Shown: positions 61,541-64,000 of the stretch, piece after piece
Position numbering within the stretch: position 1 is the first letter of the stretch
Layout: every line of letters begins with the position of its first letter
Source: Paraphaeosphaeria minitans
Taxonomy: Eukaryota > Ascomycota > Dothideomycetes > Pleosporales > Didymosphaeriaceae
DNA: 64,000 nucleotides
Assembly: GCA_015832175.1 (NCBI GenBank)
Contig: WJXW01000003.1
Span: 1,116,001 to 1,180,000 of the forward strand
Reading direction: 5' to 3'
Translations under genes and position numbers: made by a program
Notes under the pieces: generated by a model
What the model was told of the DNA's origin: nothing
The model's database searches: none
The model's input: the letters and a program-made list of their open reading frames with translations, nothing else

Positions 61541-64000
61541 TCACATCACCACGCAGTTCTCCTCCTGTTGCTTCTGATTCGTGCGGCTCAACCGTTCGCG
61601 CTTCATCTGGACCTTGGATCCGCCCTTCTTAAGCTCTTCAAGTCGTTCCTGCGCCTTGGGGAATTTGTATGCTATGGGTACGTTTAGCTTGTGCCTTCAT
61701 GATCGCCACATGGATCAACTTACCCGCAGCTCTCCCATACCACCTCTTTGCCTCATCTAAGCTGCGCGGACATCCGATCCCAACTTCGGTGAAGTACCCC
61801 ATAGCGAAGAGCGCCTTTGGTAGCGGTGGCTCTGCGCACGCCGCCTTGCGCGCCCAGAGGTAAGCCTCGGTGTCGCTCTGTCCGAGTATGCCCTCCACGC
61901 CCGTCAGATACCAGCCTGACAAGGCGAGTTCAGACTGATGCTCTTCCTGCGCAGCTGCCTTCGTGTACCACCCGATGCTCAAGCGTGCGTCAACTGGACA
62001 TCCTAGTAGTCCGTATTCGAATGCTTGACCTAGCCGGAACTGCGAGAACTTGTACCCAAGCTCAGCAGCCTGCTTGAAGAGCGAGAATGCGTAGGGTTCG
62101 TCGCGCATGATCCGCTCACTGCCAGTCTGTGCCTCGTAAAGTAAGCCGAGTTCGTGCAGCGCATGTGGGTTGTCCTCGTCGGCGTGATCAGCAGCTCGCT
62201 TGAGCATGTTCACAGCTTCGCCTAGATGTCTTTGCTGCCCGAGCAAGCCCTTCAGCAAGATCATGCCCATCTTGTACATGGCAGGCGGGTCGCCCAAAGC
62301 AGCGGCTCGTCGATACCATTGCACAGCCTTCAGAGGGTCTTTCTTTGTTCCTCCACCCTCTTCATGGCCCATTTCGCAACATACGGCTGTCCGGTATGCT
62401 GCAGCGGGATGACCGGCCTTTGCAGCGGATTGGTACAACGTGAAGGCCTCTTTCGTGTCGGCCTGCAGACCGAGCAGCCCTTGCCCATAGCAGTCGGCGA
62501 GATAGAACATGGCATCTGGTGAGCCGGTGGAACATAGCTTTTTGACAATCTTGTACGCTTCGTTGATGAACCTTTCACGATTCTTGTTCTTCGTACGATT
62601 GTCGGCAGTGCCACCTTCATCTGCGAGCACAGTGGCTGCTTCCACAAGCTTCTTCGCTAGCAGAAGCCCATGCTTCGGGTCCTGCGGATTACTGGCCCAA
62701 GTCTTCTTCAGGCGATTGAGTTCGTCGTGCGTTACAGGGTGTTTTACAGAGCCAGTCCGTTGAATTTGAGCAGGCCCACCCGGCTGAATGCTATATCCGT
62801 TTGGTGCTACTTCAGAGTTGTACTGTCGCACAGGTGGCGGTTTCGCCGCTTGGGCTGACGGTGTTTGTGAGCTCTGCTGTTGCATCAGGCCGGGGCGGAA
62901 AGGGGCCGGATGCGCCGGTAACGCATCAGGATTGGTAGGCTGGGTCATTCCCGGTCGGCGACCTAGCGGATCGCTGGGAACTCTTCCTGGCGCAGGAGCT
63001 GCCGTTCCAGGTCGCTGAATTGGATTTCCAGATCCCATCGGTGAGACGTTTCTTATAGCGTTGGGTGGAGGCTCAGAGTAGGTTGTGTCGTCGGAGTACA
63101 CGCGCTGCGGTCCCGGAGGTGGCCTTCCGTATCTAGGATCAGAGTTTGAAGGCGGGCCTGGGTCATAGCCAGGACCGGGTGTTGCCCTGTCCATGGTCAT
63201 GCCTCTAGGAGGAGGGCCTCTACCACGCGGTCCACTCGGCAACCCATTGGGCTGGTATGGGGCGTGTTCTGAGGGCATACTGGGCATCGGAGGGGCGTCT
63301 GCCGCCATTGCGTGAGCGTTATACTGGCCGTGCAGATCAGGCTGCGAACGGCTCGTTGCTGCATGCTGGTAAAAGTTGTTTGCTTGTGTATAACCAGCAC
63401 CTGCTGTTCGCGTCATGGTATCAGCAGGTGGCCTAGTAATAGGAGAAAGATGATTGTCCAGGGAATCGCCTCTCCGATGCCCGTTGGTCGGCTGCTGAAT
63501 CGCATCAAAATCAGGCATGTCAATCGAAGCTTTACTCTGACGATTTTCGCCATGGTAGTCATCATAAACAGTGTCTAGCGAGGCCTCGTGGGAGTATCTC
63601 GATTGATCATTGAAGTGAAACTGTGGCTGCTGCTGCTGTTGCTGGGGCACTATTGGAATTGGAGGCCTCTGATCGAAACCTTGCTGCGATCCATAGCTGT
63701 TCGACTTAGTTCCACCAGCGGTCGAGGGGCGCGGGGGCATATAAGTCGGCGAATCCGGCCCTTGGTATCCAACTGCGGGTCCAGGCTCTGTCCATTGTTG
63801 ACGGGGGTTTTCGTATCGTCTCTGGTTTCCAGGCCCAGGCACATTATGTGGCATCGTAGCTGACCGTTGGACAGTCGCAAACCCTTGCTGAGGCGGCGGT
63901 CCTCGATTGGGAGGCATGCGGTTTGGCGGCGGTCGCTGACCTCGCCCAGAACCCTCGTGGTGCCCGGAATCGTGTCGCTGCATGTCCGATGGCCCTCCTC
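61541..64000 (-). CDS. Sel1-repeat protein, chitin synthase regulator (Chs4/Skt5-like), 5' end may lie outside the window
   Basis: Exons 64000(or 63983)-61724 and 61671-61541 with a 52-nt intron (donor GTAAGT, AGCTAAAC branch). The frame is open to the right edge; the first in-window ATG is at 63983 (MQRHDSGHHEGSGRG), giving 796 residues if it is the start. The first ~440 residues are Pro/Gly/Gln-rich and disordered; then come at least six Sel1 repeats, for example AMFYLADCYGQGLLGL, AAYRTAVCCEMG, AMYKMGMILLKGLLGQ, ALHELGLLYEA, SQFRLGQAFEYGLLG and ALFAMGYFTEVGIGC. The spliced tail reads FPKAQERLEELKKGG and ends QEENCVVM, a CaaX box. Skt5/Chs4 activators of chitin synthase III are Sel1 proteins with a farnesylated C-terminus, which fits. 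Confidence 0.88.

Overview
The window is nuclear DNA of a filamentous ascomycete (Pezizomycotina). The evidence is many short spliceosomal introns, mostly 44-150 bases with GTRNGY-type donors and TGCTAAC or CTAAC branch points, widely spaced genes on both strands, and families typical of these fungi: Spo22/Zip4, Gyp5, a KH-repeat protein, DUF1996, Hsp9/12, a Sel1-repeat chitin synthase regulator, a Zn(II)2Cys6 regulator and GH35. A dothideomycete is my guess from gene style only. Exon boundaries were worked out by hand by requiring reading-frame continuity and family motifs across each junction.

Layout. 1-2.7 kb: 3' part of a meiotic SPO22/ZIP4 gene (+). 4.6-10.4 kb: a TBC RabGAP (GYP5-like, +) and a triple-KH RNA-binding protein (+). 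11.8-12.2 kb: a two-exon gene for an 81-residue membrane protein (+). 12.8-15.7 kb: a divergent pair, acyl-protein thioesterase (-) and an HhH-GPD DNA glycosylase (+). 16.5-17.9 kb: secreted DUF1996 protein (+). 18.2-18.6 kb: probable GH76 relic (-). 19.6-20.0 kb: Hsp9/12-type stress protein (+) with TATA and STRE-like sites. 20.6-22.9 kb: divergent pair, WBP11-like splicing factor (-) and a conserved unknown (+). 23.6 kb: intron-containing tRNA-Phe (-). 24.3-25.9 kb: decayed low-complexity gene with three in-frame stops (-). 26.6-28.5 kb: methyltransferase-like membrane protein (-). 29.2-30.9 kb: sphingosine-1-phosphate lyase (-). 31.7-34.7 kb: Y-family DNA polymerase, iota/eta type (-). 35.3-36.3 kb: Ser/Thr-rich protein with a PP1-docking-like motif (+). 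37.9-39.6 kb: MFS transporter (-).

From about 40 to 49 kb the window becomes an accessory zone of gene decay: an arylsulfotransferase-like fragment, a GH35 beta-galactosidase with three nonsense codons and about five frameshifts, an unknown coding-like fragment and an isochorismatase-family gene with two frameshifts. An intact-looking conserved unknown gene (45.7-46.8 kb) sits among them. 49.3-52.4 kb holds a hypothetical gene whose stop codon lies inside a 24-bp tandem array, followed by several unrelated minisatellites running into the first intron of a Zn(II)2Cys6 regulator (52.1-54.7 kb). The right end has a short-chain dehydrogenase (-), a fungal IFI6/IFI27-like hydrophobic protein (+), a 2.9-kb gene-poor stretch, and a Sel1-repeat protein (-) running off the end with a spliced C-terminal CaaX box.

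No operon-like or obvious biosynthetic cluster is present. Most genes are independent housekeeping units: DNA repair (glycosylase, translesion polymerase), meiosis, membrane traffic and lipid turnover (GYP5, thioesterase, S1P lyase), and splicing/RNA (WBP11, KH). The most unusual observation is a 6-nt exon in the polymerase gene that supplies the first catalytic aspartate. I saw no transposon, CRISPR array or virus-derived gene.
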